Assembly (NCBI RefSeq): GCF_020532725.1
Contig: NZ_JAJAVC010000003.1
Coordinates: forward strand, 310,001-374,000
DNA length: 64,000 nucleotides
Reading direction: 5' to 3'
From: Methylobacillus arboreus
GTDB lineage: Bacteria; Pseudomonadota; Gammaproteobacteria; Burkholderiales; Methylophilaceae
The notes below the pieces were generated by a model. The model was not told the DNA's origin and did no database searches. It was given only the letters and a program-made list of their open reading frames with translations. A program made the translations under genes and the position numbers. Below are positions 53,176-62,229 of the stretch, in pieces; within the stretch, counting starts at the first letter, position 1, and the number at the start of each line of letters is the position of its first letter.

Positions 53176-54093
53176 TCAGCCAACCGTGTTGATAAGCGAT
53201 TGCCGCTGTGCTTCGGTCAGAGCCGGTCCGCTGCCCGCCTTGAGGTTGTCGCTCTGGCGGTCGGGTTTGCCGGTGGCCGGTATCACGGTGGTGACGGCGG
53301 GGTGACTCAGGGCAAATCTGAGGAAAGCCTGCGCCCAGGAGGTGATCCCGGCCTCGGCGGCCCAGGATGGCAGTGATTTGCCTTGCACCTTGGAAAACAG
53401 GCGGCCGTCGTCGAATGCGCGGTTGATCAGCACTGCCACGCCAAGTTCCCGCGCGACCGGGAAGACTTTCTGTTCCGCACTGCGCGAGATGACGGAGTAA
53501 TTGATTTGCAGGAAGTCCGGCTTGACCGTACGTACTACCTCGGCCAGCTCATCATGACCGCTGTCCACGTAGTGCGTCAGCCCGGTGTAACGGGTCTTGC
53601 CCTGGGCCTTGAGTTCCTTGATGACTTCAAACTGGGTACGCCAATCACGCAGGTTGTGAACCTGGAGCAGTTCCACCTTGTCCGTGCGCAATCGCTTGAG
53701 CGAATTCTGGAATTGCGCCAGCCCTGCCTCGCGCCCGGAGGTGCCAAGCTTGGTGGCTAGAAAGGTCTTTGAGCGCAGGCCCAGTTCCTCTAGTAGCTGG
53801 CCGATCACATCCTCGGCGGTACCGTAGGAAGGGGCTGTGTCGATGACCGTTGCGCCTCCTGCGAAGAATCGTTTCAGCACTTCACGCAATGGGTCGAGCT
53901 CGGCGGCGCTATTGCCGACTTCGAAGCTGCCCGAGCTGCCCATGCCGATGACCGGCAAGCGCTCTCCGCTGGATGGAATGGCACGTGTCTGTATTGTTCC
54001 GGACTCCGCTGGATTGGAGAAAGCAGGGCGGGCCAGGGCAATGCCAGCGCTGGCGGCTGCGAGTCCGGAAAGGAAGCTGCGTCGGGAGATCAT
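53176..54093 (-). CDS. aldo/keto reductase with twin-arginine signal
   Basis: This 305-residue protein has an N-terminal Tat signal (SRRSFLSG followed by a mild hydrophobic stretch ending in ARPAFS), so it should be exported folded, with cofactor, to the periplasm. The mature part is a TIM-barrel reductase. The family Asp and Tyr are in VIDTAPSYG, the Lys in ATKLG, and the His in LLQVHNLRDW. The C-terminal nucleotide-binding loop (VIPATGKPDRQSDN) is somewhat reduced. A periplasmic NADPH-type enzyme is unusual and its electron source is unclear. Confidence 0.87.
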   Translation of the reverse strand: MISRRSFLSGLAAASAGIALARPAFSNPAESGTIQTRAIPSSGERLPVIGMGSSGSFEVGNSAAELDPLREVLKRFFAGGATVIDTAPSYGTAEDVIGQLLEELGLRSKTFLATKLGTSGREAGLAQFQNSLKRLRTDKVELLQVHNLRDWRTQFEVIKELKAQGKTRYTGLTHYVDSGHDELAEVVRTVKPDFLQINYSVISRSAEQKVFPVARELGVAVLINRAFDDGRLFSKVQGKSLPSWAAEAGITSWAQAFLRFALSHPAVTTVIPATGKPDRQSDNLKAGSGPALTEAQRQSLINTVG

Positions 54094-54401
54094 CGGAAAG
54101 CTCCTTATTCAATTAGCAAGGTACATATGAGTTTAATTTTGTTTTTTGGTTAAATAAATGATTTATTTGAATGAGCCGCTGCATTTGAAAGCTGTCATCA
54201 AACTTCTCAACGATATTTCACTGCCGGTGGCCAGCTAAAAATTGAGCTAATTGGATTGGCCTCGGAGGATAATCTGGCGTCAAGCACTTACCGAAGAGGG
54301 CTGGCTGGAGTGCGATGAGCGGGCAATTCACTTGCCATCGATTCTGGCGACAGTCCATCCACCAGCGGGATCTTCTGTTTGTCTTTTACCTTGCGTCTTC
54401 A
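54094..54401. other. 308-base intergenic region, no gene recognised
   Basis: The left part (54100-54180) is AT-rich and should contain the promoter of the aldo/keto reductase. A plus-strand frame opening at 54251 lacks a ribosome site and runs into the antisense of the GGDEF-EAL gene. I see no RNA or repeat. Confidence 0.4.
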
Positions 54402-56351
54402 CTATTGCGATAAAAGAGCCGGTCTGTCCGCAAGCCAGGACGGGATGGCCGTTTCCGGGATTGGCGATGAATAGAAATACCCTTGCACCATTATGCCGCC
54501 GATTTCCCTGATCACCTGCAATTCCGCCTGCGTTTCCACCCCTTCGATAATACAGTCCAACCCCATGTCGCGGCTTAACGCCAGCAGGGATTTGACGATC
54601 TTGAGGCTGGCGAGGTTTTGTTCAATGCCGGTAACAAAGCTGCGGTCGATCTTGATCTTGGTGAGTGAGAGCGCATGCAATTGATTCAGGCTGGAGTAAC
54701 CGGTGCCAAAGTCGTCCAGTGAAATGCCGCAACCCAGCTTCCTGAGCTTTTCCGTCGCCCATTTTGCCTGGTCCAGATCACGTATGATGGCTGTCTCCGT
54801 GATTTCCATATCCAGGCGTTGCGGGTCGAAATTGGCCTGTTTGATCAGGCTGACGAGGCGTTCGACAATGCTGCGTGAACTAAGGTCGTGCACGGACAGG
54901 TTGAATGATAGCCGGATGTCGGCAGGCCATTTGGCTGCCGTTGCCAGGGCCTTGCCAAGCAAGATGCGGGTTTGCTTGTTGATGATGCCGGTGCGCTCGG
55001 CAATCGGGATGAACTGGGCGGGGGAGACAGGGCCGAGTATGGGGCTGTGCCAGCGTGCAAGCGCTTCGAACGCCGCAGTCTTTCCGGTTTCCAGGTTGAT
55101 GATGGGCTGGAAGTAGACTTCGAGCTCCTGCTCAAAATCCGCTTTGCGCAACGCTTGCTCGATGCTTGCTTCCTGCTGGATGAGGTTTCTGTGGCTGGCG
55201 GAAAACAGGGTGACCTTGCTGCGGTTGTTGCGCTTGCCGTGATAGAGGGCGTAGTCCGCATGTTCGAACAACTCGGTGGCGTTGCTTGCCATGTCAGGAT
55301 AGGTGGCGAGCCCTATGGAGGCGGAAATGTGAATGCTGTTGCCAGCAATCGTAAAAGGTTGGCGCAGGGAATTGCAGACCCGGTTGCCGAATGCCAGCAA
55401 TGCTTCATTATTCCCAGGCCTTGTGATGATGAGGGCAAACTCGTCGCCACCCAGGCGGGCTAGGTGGGTATGCTCGTCGCACAGTTGCTGGATTCTTTTG
55501 CCGGCCGTAAAAAGCAGCTTATCCCCAATACTGTGTCCATAGAGATCATTGACGGGCTTGAATCCATCAAGGTCGAGGATACCTAATACAAAGCGGCTGC
55601 CCTTGTTTGCAGCTTGTGTACAGCAGGCTTTGAGCTCGGTAAAGAATTTGCGCCGGTTAGGCAGCATGGTCAGGCTGTCCATGTTGGCAAGATGGAAGTT
55701 TTCGTTGCTTAGTGCTTCCGCCTGGGCCTGCGCATCGATCAGATGTTTGAAATCACGGTAATAGATATGCAGGATGATCAGCATGGTGGCGGAAACCATC
55801 GCCACATTGAGCGATGTTGCGATGAAGGTTGGCTTGCCGGTAGAGGCAAAGAAAATAACGAAGCTGGTATTGACGACGGCGGTGGTGATCAATGCTGCGG
55901 AGCGTAAATGCATGAGGCAAAAGATACAGCCGATGACGGTGATGCCCATGTAAAACGCGACATGCGATTGCTGATAGGCGTTGCCATAGGGAAATAGCAG
56001 AATCGCCCACACCGTGAAGCTCAATGCAATCGGGGCGGCAATCAAGCTTGTGCGTTTGAGGGTTTGCCTGGCGGTTTCGTCAGTAGGGTCCCTGTTGCGG
56101 CTGCGGAGCCAGAAGATGAAACGGATGAAACAAACGACGGTGAGGATGGCTGGGTAGTCCAGTGTCAGCCAGTGTGGCGCGCTGTCGATATGGGTGCTGC
56201 TCAATATCCAGCTGTTGACCAGCAGGATGAAGTACATCAGGGGAAGTTGTGTGGAAAAGGCCTTGTACTGCGCCTTGAGCAGTAATGGATTGTCCTGCTC
56301 AATAGAAAAACCTTGCTTGACTCCCCGCCATATTTCCCGATGCCATGACAT
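54402..56351 (-). CDS. membrane GGDEF-EAL protein (cyclic di-GMP turnover)
   Basis: This 649-residue signalling protein has five or six N-terminal membrane helices (about 35-195) of an unnamed sensor type, then a GGDEF domain with intact GGDEF at 301-305 and an EAL domain with intact E429-A-L, DDFGTGYSSL and EGVET. No RxxD inhibitory site lies before GGDEF (DEHT at that position). By sequence, both synthesis and hydrolysis of c-di-GMP are possible. It is monocistronic. Confidence 0.92.
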   Translation of the reverse strand: MSWHREIWRGVKQGFSIEQDNPLLLKAQYKAFSTQLPLMYFILLVNSWILSSTHIDSAPHWLTLDYPAILTVVCFIRFIFWLRSRNRDPTDETARQTLKRTSLIAAPIALSFTVWAILLFPYGNAYQQSHVAFYMGITVIGCIFCLMHLRSAALITTAVVNTSFVIFFASTGKPTFIATSLNVAMVSATMLIILHIYYRDFKHLIDAQAQAEALSNENFHLANMDSLTMLPNRRKFFTELKACCTQAANKGSRFVLGILDLDGFKPVNDLYGHSIGDKLLFTAGKRIQQLCDEHTHLARLGGDEFALIITRPGNNEALLAFGNRVCNSLRQPFTIAGNSIHISASIGLATYPDMASNATELFEHADYALYHGKRNNRSKVTLFSASHRNLIQQEASIEQALRKADFEQELEVYFQPIINLETGKTAAFEALARWHSPILGPVSPAQFIPIAERTGIINKQTRILLGKALATAAKWPADIRLSFNLSVHDLSSRSIVERLVSLIKQANFDPQRLDMEITETAIIRDLDQAKWATEKLRKLGCGISLDDFGTGYSSLNQLHALSLTKIKIDRSFVTGIEQNLASLKIVKSLLALSRDMGLDCIIEGVETQAELQVIREIGGIMVQGYFYSSPIPETAIPSWLADRPALLSQ

Positions 56352-56586
56352 GCAACGCTCCCTTGAAATTTGGTTTTTTAGTTGTTGTTATCTGCGGCAT
56401 TGTTATTGTTGTAATGATTATTGACTAATAATGCGCCAATAGTAAATATTTTATCAACGGCAATAGGGATTAAGTTCTATCAAGTAGGCTAATTGACCGA
56501 GCAGAGTTGGCGCTGCCGTAACATGTTGCAAGAGGCGGCAACGCCATATTTGGAGGTCTTGTCTTTAAGTCACGTTGAGGCGACGC

Positions 56587-56826
56587 CTAGCTCTTGGTCG
56601 CTGACAGGCGGGTGCTGGGAACGTCTGGCAGCCGCATGATCTTATCGATGGCAAGCCTTGCCATCGCCCAGGAACGCTCTTCACGCATCTGTGCTTTCTC
56701 ACTCTCGCTATGGGGCAGGAACTGCCCGCCAAACGTCAGGGAATGACGGACTGTGGTATTTTCATTCATGTAGGCTTTGACGACATCTTGTACACGCTCT
56801 TCGCGGCTTTTGTATAACGAGGGCAT
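56587..56826 (-). CDS. small hypothetical protein
   Basis: This 79-residue soluble protein is rich in Arg, Glu and Ser, with no signal peptide, Cys or membrane segment. It is supported by an AAGAAGGA ribosome site seven bases before the ATG, and by its place between two genes without overlap. The first half (SREERVQDVVKAYMNENTT) is predicted helical. I do not recognise it. Confidence 0.55.
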   Translation of the reverse strand: MPSLYKSREERVQDVVKAYMNENTTVRHSLTFGGQFLPHSESEKAQMREERSWAMARLAIDKIMRLPDVPSTRLSATKS

Positions 56827-57025
56827 TGCTTATCCTTCTTGTATGCTCTGAAATGCACAATGTTTTTATCTTACCTGCCAGAACCAAGGTTGTGCCAGGA
56901 TATTTCTCATAGATCCCGGCCGATTCATAGTTGTGAATTCCTACAATACGTTCGGAATATGACCGCTAATCGCTCACCCGCAAAGTTACTAGTATGAAAT
57001 GCATATTAAAATTGAGGGTAAATGT

Positions 57026-57352
57026 ATGCGGTTTTTCAAACTGTCATTGCTGATGCTGGCGTTGTCATTGCCATTGTCGGGTCATGCCGAAGATAATGAA
57101 TCCTTGACCACTTATACGGATGATTCCGCCACGACAGGCAAGGTAAAGGCTGCGTTGGCGCGGGACCAGATGTTGAGCGCGCTGGATATCAAGGTGAAAT
57201 CCGACGACTTGGGCGCGGTGCATCTCAGCGGTTCCGTGCGATCACAAACAGAAGTCAGCCAGGCGGCGATTGTGGCCAGGAGCGTCAGCGGCGTGGTATC
57301 CGTGCAGAATGATATTGTCATTGATGCGCCTGATTCTGTGAAATCCAAGTGA
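57026..57352 (+). CDS. periplasmic BON-domain protein
   Basis: This 108-residue protein has a signal peptide (ending LSGHA at about residue 21) and one BON domain, with TTGKVKAALARDQMLSALDI and GAVHLSGSVRSQTEVSQA. BON domains bind membranes, and OsmY-type members are made in osmotic or envelope stress. I chose ATG 57026, seven bases after GAGGG; the frame also opens at 56999 but would spoil the signal peptide. Confidence 0.87.
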   Translation: MRFFKLSLLMLALSLPLSGHAEDNESLTTYTDDSATTGKVKAALARDQMLSALDIKVKSDDLGAVHLSGSVRSQTEVSQAAIVARSVSGVVSVQNDIVIDAPDSVKSK

Positions 57353-57477
57353 CGTGCTCGGGATATAATGATCAGGTTAGTGCAGAGAATAAGGTAGTAA
57401 GCCTGCTTGCAGGCCGATGAGCCGTCATTGACCCAGTGTGACTCTGCCGATATGGATTGGGCGCACTAACACCTTAT

Positions 57478-57518
57478 AAAAAAACAGGCCATGCAAAATG
57501 CATGGCCTGTTTTGTTTT
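57478..57518. terminator. long bidirectional intrinsic terminator
   Basis: A 15-base perfect stem AAAACAGGCCATGCA / TGCATGGCCTGTTTT (57481-57495, 57499-57513) with loop AAA. It serves the plus-strand BON region and the minus-strand efflux operon. Confidence 0.92.
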
Positions 57519-57527
57519 GGCTGTTGC

Positions 57528-59003
57528 CTATTGCTGCAGGGCGACCGGTGTTCCTGCTCTAACGGGCTGTTGCCAGCTGCCGCCCAGGGCACGAATCAGG
57601 TTGACCGTGGCGCGCGCGCGTTCGCCATCCAACTGCAGGGTGGCGCGTTTCTGCAGCAGCAGGGTGCGATCCGCGTCTATTACTTCCAGATAGCTTACCA
57701 GTCCCTCGCGGTAACGGCTTTGCGCCAGGTTGCTGGCGCGTACCGAGGATGCCACGGCGCTATCCTGCACCTCGGATTGGTTGTCCAGGATGCGCAGGCT
57801 GGCAAGATTGTCCTCAACCTCGCCGAACGCATTGAGCACGGTCTGACGGTATCTGGCCACATCTTCTTCATAGGCTGCCCGTGCACGTTCCAGGCCGGCT
57901 TCACGGCGGCCGCCGTCAAAGATGGGCATGGAGAGCATGGTGCCGATCAAGGGGCCGAGCAGGAATGTGCGGCTGGACCATTCGAACAAGTTGCCTAGCT
58001 CGGAAGATTCATAGCCAAGCGCGCCGGTGATGTTGAGACGCGGGAAGTAAGCCGCTTTGGCAACGCCAATGCGCGCGTTGGCGGCAGCCATGGCGCGCTC
58101 GGCTGCTGCAATGTCCGGCCTGCGTTCCAACAAGGATGAAGGCAATCCAGCAGGTACGTTGATGCTGACGCGTTGCAGCGGGGTAGCCGCCAGGCTGAAC
58201 TCCGAGGGCGATTTGCCCAAGAGGATGGCCAGTGCATGTTCGGCAATCGCGCGGCGGCGGGTCACTCCCAACTCTTCAGATTGCGCGGCTGCCAGCTCGG
58301 TTTTGGCGCGTGCCAGTTCCAACTCGCTGATATCGCCTGCATCGTAGCGGTGCTGCGTCAATTGCACCGTCTGCTCGCGCAGCTTGACCGTGTTGCGGTA
58401 GATCTCCCGCTCCGCATCCAGCTCGCGTATGGTGAAGTATTGCTCTGCCACGTCGGCCTGCAAGGATAGCAAGACCGAACGCAGCAGCGCGGCGCTCTGC
58501 TCGGCATCGGCCTGGGCAGCGTTCACCAATGAGGAAACACGGCCGAACAGGTCGGCCTCGTAGGCGAATTGAGCCTGTGCACGCCACAGCGTTTGTTCGC
58601 TGCCGTTCTCGGTACGCTGGGCATCCGGCGATACACGCTGGTGTCCAGGGCTTATCCCGCCGCTGATCTGCGGATAGCGTGCGGAACGCTCATCCTTGAA
58701 CAGCGCCCGTGATTGCGCAAGCCTAGCTGCCGCAGCCTGCAGGTTTTGGTTGGCGGCTAGTGCTTGATCCTCCAGGTTGTCCAGCGTGGGGTCGTTGAAT
58801 ACCTGCCACCACTGGCCGCGATGGTCGGTCTCGGCCGGTTCTGCCGTTTTCCACTGGCTGGATTGTTCGCCAGCCTGGATGGCGCTGGCTTCCTTGAATT
58901 GCGCAGGCGTTACCACGCTGGGTTTTTCATATACCGGCGCTACCGAGCACGCTGCCAGCAGCAGCGTGGCGGTGAGCAGGGATAAGGTCTTGATTGGTTT
59001 CAT
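57528..59003 (-). CDS. RND efflux outer-membrane lipoprotein, OprM/NodT family
   Basis: This 491-residue TolC-like channel would be the exit duct of the pump. Its signal ends in lipobox LLAAC with Cys at residue 19, and it carries two repeated OEP halves rich in long helices (SRALFKDERSARYPQISGG and GVAKAAYFPRLNITGALGY). It starts nine bases after the RND pump stop, completing the set of three genes. The terminator at 57478 ends the operon. Confidence 0.93.
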   Translation of the reverse strand: MKPIKTLSLLTATLLLAACSVAPVYEKPSVVTPAQFKEASAIQAGEQSSQWKTAEPAETDHRGQWWQVFNDPTLDNLEDQALAANQNLQAAAARLAQSRALFKDERSARYPQISGGISPGHQRVSPDAQRTENGSEQTLWRAQAQFAYEADLFGRVSSLVNAAQADAEQSAALLRSVLLSLQADVAEQYFTIRELDAEREIYRNTVKLREQTVQLTQHRYDAGDISELELARAKTELAAAQSEELGVTRRRAIAEHALAILLGKSPSEFSLAATPLQRVSINVPAGLPSSLLERRPDIAAAERAMAAANARIGVAKAAYFPRLNITGALGYESSELGNLFEWSSRTFLLGPLIGTMLSMPIFDGGRREAGLERARAAYEEDVARYRQTVLNAFGEVEDNLASLRILDNQSEVQDSAVASSVRASNLAQSRYREGLVSYLEVIDADRTLLLQKRATLQLDGERARATVNLIRALGGSWQQPVRAGTPVALQQ

Positions 59004-59012
59004 GATGTTTTC

Positions 59013-62000
59013 CTATACCAAATGGCTGGCAGCAGGGCCGGATACATGGGGCTTGTGTTCGGTAGCGGAGTGCAGCTTGCGGCCGCCGCTCAGTGTGCGC
59101 AGCAATACATAGAACACCGGGGTTAGGAACAGGCCGAACAGGGTCACGCCTAGCATGCCAAAGAAGACGGCGATACCCATGGCGTAACGCATCTCGGAGC
59201 CTGCGCCGCTGGAAGTCACCAACGGCACCACGCCCATGATGAAGGCGATGGAGGTCATGAGGATGGGGCGCAGCCGCAGGCGGCTGGCCTCGATTGCGGC
59301 CTTGACGATGCTGCTGCCTTGCAGCTCCAGTTCACGCGCAAACTCGACGATCAGGATGGCGTTTTTGCAGGCAAGGCCCACCAGTACCATGAGGCCGATC
59401 TGGGTGAAGATGTTGTTGTCGCCCTTGGTCAGCCATACGCCGGTAAGCGCTGCCAGTATGCTCATGGGCACGATCAGGATCACGGCCAGCGGCAGGGTTA
59501 GACTCTCATACAGCGCAGCCAGCACCAGGAACACCAGCAGCACGCTGATCGGGAACACCCAGATGCCTGCATTGCCAGCGATGATCTGCTGATAGGTGAG
59601 GTCGGTCCACTCGAACTTGATGCCCGGCGGCAGGGTTTGGGCGGCGATCCTTTCCACCGCTGCCTGTGCCTGACCCGAGGAATAGCCCGGGGCTGGCCCG
59701 CCGTTGATGTCGGCTGCGGTGTAACCGTTATAGCGCACTACCATTTCGGGGCCATAGGTCGGGGTGACCTTGACCAAGGAGGACAGCGGCACCATGTCGC
59801 CAGCGCTGTTGCGCGTTTTCAACTGCAGGATATCTTCTGCCCGTGCGCGGTAGGGAGCATCAGCCTGGGCACGCACTTGGAACACGCGGCCGAAGCGGTT
59901 GAAGTCGTTGATGTAGAGCGAGCCCAGGTAGATCTGCATGGTGTCAAAAACCTCGGTTACCGGCACGCCGAGCTGCTTGGCCTTGGCACGATCGAGGTCC
60001 ACGTTGAGCTGCGGCACGTTGATCTGGTAGTTGGTGAACATGGGACCCAGTTCGGGAGCCTTGGAAGCCTCAGCTACGAAAGCGTTGACGGCACTGTCCA
60101 GCTCGGCGTAGCCGAGCGCGCCCCTGTCTTCGATCTGCAGCTTGAATCCGCCTATAGTGCCCAGCCCCATGACGGGCGGGGGCGGGAACACGGCGATGTA
60201 GGCATCCTGTATCTGGCCAAACTTTTCGTTGAGCGATTGCGCAATGGCGGCTGCCGACAGCTCCTTGCCCTTGCGTTCACTGAACGGCTTCAGCGGGGTG
60301 AAGACGATGCCGGCGCTGGAACTGTTGGTGAAGCCATTGATGGAAAGGCCGGGGAAGGCGACGGCGTTTTCCACGCCCGGCTGTTGCAATGCGATTTCGC
60401 TCATGCGGCGAATGACTTCCTCGGTGCGTTCCAGCGAGGCGCCGCTAGGCAGTTGGGCGAAGCCGACTAGGTACTGCTTGTCCTGCGCCGGGACGAAGCC
60501 GCCGGGCACGATCAATGAGATGCCTACAGTCAGGCCCAGCAACACGGCATAGACACTCATCGCTGAAGCCTTGCGATTGATGATGCCCTTGACGCCCTTA
60601 CCGTAGTTGTCGGAAGCACGACTGAACATGTTGTTGAACCGGGCGAAGAAGCCGCCCAGCCAGCGGTCCATGAAGCGGGTGAGCCAGTCTTTCTTGTCGT
60701 GGTGGCTCTTGAGCAGCAAGGCGGACAGGGCTGGCGAGAGCGTCAGCGAGTTGAACGCCGAGATCACGGTAGAAATGGCGATGGTCATGGCGAACTGCTT
60801 GTAGAACTGGCCGGTGAGGCCGGTCATGAAGGCCAACGGCACGAACACAGCGATCAGGGTCAGCGCAATCGCGATAATCGGGCCGCTTACCTCGCGCATG
60901 GCCTGGTAGGTGGCGTCGCGGGGGCTGAGGCCGGCGGCGATGTTGCGTTCCACATTTTCCACCACGACGATGGCGTCATCCACCACGATACCGATTGCCA
61001 GCACCATGCCGAACAGGGAGAGTGCATTGATCGAGTAGCCGAAGGCCAGCATCAAGGCAAAGGTGCCGATGATGGAAACCGGCACTGCCAGCAAGGGGAT
61101 GATGGAGGCGCGCCAGGTTTGCAGGAACAGGATCACCACCAACACCACTAGCGCAATCGCTTCCAGCAGGGTAGTGACCACGGCGCGGATGCTGGAACGC
61201 ACGAACTGCGTGGGATCGTAGACGATATGGTATTCCACCGACTCAGGGAAGTCGGCAGCCAGCTCCTTCATGGCGGCGCGCACGGCGTCGGAAATCGCCA
61301 GCGCGTTGGCGCCTGGAGCCTGGAATATGGGAATGGCGACGGCGGGCTTGTTGTCGAGCAGCGAGCGCAGGCCGTATTCCGAGGCAGCCAGTTCGATGCG
61401 GGCCACGTCGGAAAGACGGGTAATGCCGCCGTCGGATGAGGTCTTGAGAATGATGCCGGCAAATTCTTCCTCGGTGCGGAGGCGGCCCTGGGCATTGACC
61501 GAGAGTTGCAGCGGCACGCTCTTGGCATTGGGCGAGGCGCCGATCACGCCTGCAGCCACCTGCACGTTTTGCTCGCGAATGGCCTCTACTACATCAGAGG
61601 CGGTCATGCCGCGTTGCGCCACTTTCTGCGGATCCAGCCAGATGCGCATGGCGTAGTTGCCGGAACCGAACAGGCCGACCTCGCCCACACCTTGAATGCG
61701 CGCCAGCCTATCCTTGACGTTGATCACGGCATAGTTGCGCAGGTAGGTCATGTCGTAGCGGTTGTCCGGCGATGCCAGGTGCACGACCATGGTCAGCGTC
61801 GGCGAGCTTTTCAGCGTGGTCAGGCCCAGACGTTGTACGTCGGGCGGCAACCTGGGCAGGGCCTGGTTTACGCGGTTCTGCACCAGTTGCTGCGCCTTGT
61901 CCGGGTCCACGCCGAGCTTGAAATTGACGGTGATGGTGAGGTTGCCGTCGCTGTTGGCTTGCGACTGCATATAGATCATGTCTTCCACGCCGTTGATGGA

Positions 62001-62207
62001 TTCCTCCAGCGGCGAGGCTACGGTTTCCGCAATCACTTTGGGGTTGGCGCCGGGGTATTGCGCGCGCACTACCACGGACGGCGGCACCACTTCCGGGTAT
62101 TCCGAAATGGGCAGCTGGAACATGGCCAAGGCGCCGCCCAGCAGGATCAGCATCGAGAGTACGCCCGCAAAGATCGGGCGGTCTATGAAAAATTTCGATA
62201 TATTCAT
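59013..62207 (-). CDS. RND multidrug efflux pump, HAE1 family (MexF-like)
   Basis: This 1064-residue inner-membrane proton-driven pump has 12 helices and two large periplasmic loops. Residues near the start (FFIDRPIFAGVLSMLILLGG, QLPISEYPEVVPPSVVVRAQ) and the proton relay pair in GIVVDDAIVVVENVERN are typical. Overall the sequence is closest by eye to MexF/BpeF-type pumps, which export chloramphenicol, trimethoprim and quinolones. The ATG follows the fusion-protein gene after 22 bases. Confidence 0.94.
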   Translation of the reverse strand: MNISKFFIDRPIFAGVLSMLILLGGALAMFQLPISEYPEVVPPSVVVRAQYPGANPKVIAETVASPLEESINGVEDMIYMQSQANSDGNLTITVNFKLGVDPDKAQQLVQNRVNQALPRLPPDVQRLGLTTLKSSPTLTMVVHLASPDNRYDMTYLRNYAVINVKDRLARIQGVGEVGLFGSGNYAMRIWLDPQKVAQRGMTASDVVEAIREQNVQVAAGVIGASPNAKSVPLQLSVNAQGRLRTEEEFAGIILKTSSDGGITRLSDVARIELAASEYGLRSLLDNKPAVAIPIFQAPGANALAISDAVRAAMKELAADFPESVEYHIVYDPTQFVRSSIRAVVTTLLEAIALVVLVVILFLQTWRASIIPLLAVPVSIIGTFALMLAFGYSINALSLFGMVLAIGIVVDDAIVVVENVERNIAAGLSPRDATYQAMREVSGPIIAIALTLIAVFVPLAFMTGLTGQFYKQFAMTIAISTVISAFNSLTLSPALSALLLKSHHDKKDWLTRFMDRWLGGFFARFNNMFSRASDNYGKGVKGIINRKASAMSVYAVLLGLTVGISLIVPGGFVPAQDKQYLVGFAQLPSGASLERTEEVIRRMSEIALQQPGVENAVAFPGLSINGFTNSSSAGIVFTPLKPFSERKGKELSAAAIAQSLNEKFGQIQDAYIAVFPPPPVMGLGTIGGFKLQIEDRGALGYAELDSAVNAFVAEASKAPELGPMFTNYQINVPQLNVDLDRAKAKQLGVPVTEVFDTMQIYLGSLYINDFNRFGRVFQVRAQADAPYRARAEDILQLKTRNSAGDMVPLSSLVKVTPTYGPEMVVRYNGYTAADINGGPAPGYSSGQAQAAVERIAAQTLPPGIKFEWTDLTYQQIIAGNAGIWVFPISVLLVFLVLAALYESLTLPLAVILIVPMSILAALTGVWLTKGDNNIFTQIGLMVLVGLACKNAILIVEFARELELQGSSIVKAAIEASRLRLRPILMTSIAFIMGVVPLVTSSGAGSEMRYAMGIAVFFGMLGVTLFGLFLTPVFYVLLRTLSGGRKLHSATEHKPHVSGPAASHLV

Positions 62208-62229
62208 TTTAGTTTTTCCCTGGGCGGCT

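Noticed and set aside
54251-54511. An 86-codon plus-strand frame after the aldo/keto reductase
   Set aside because: It starts without a ribosome site and ends antisense to the conserved EAL domain.
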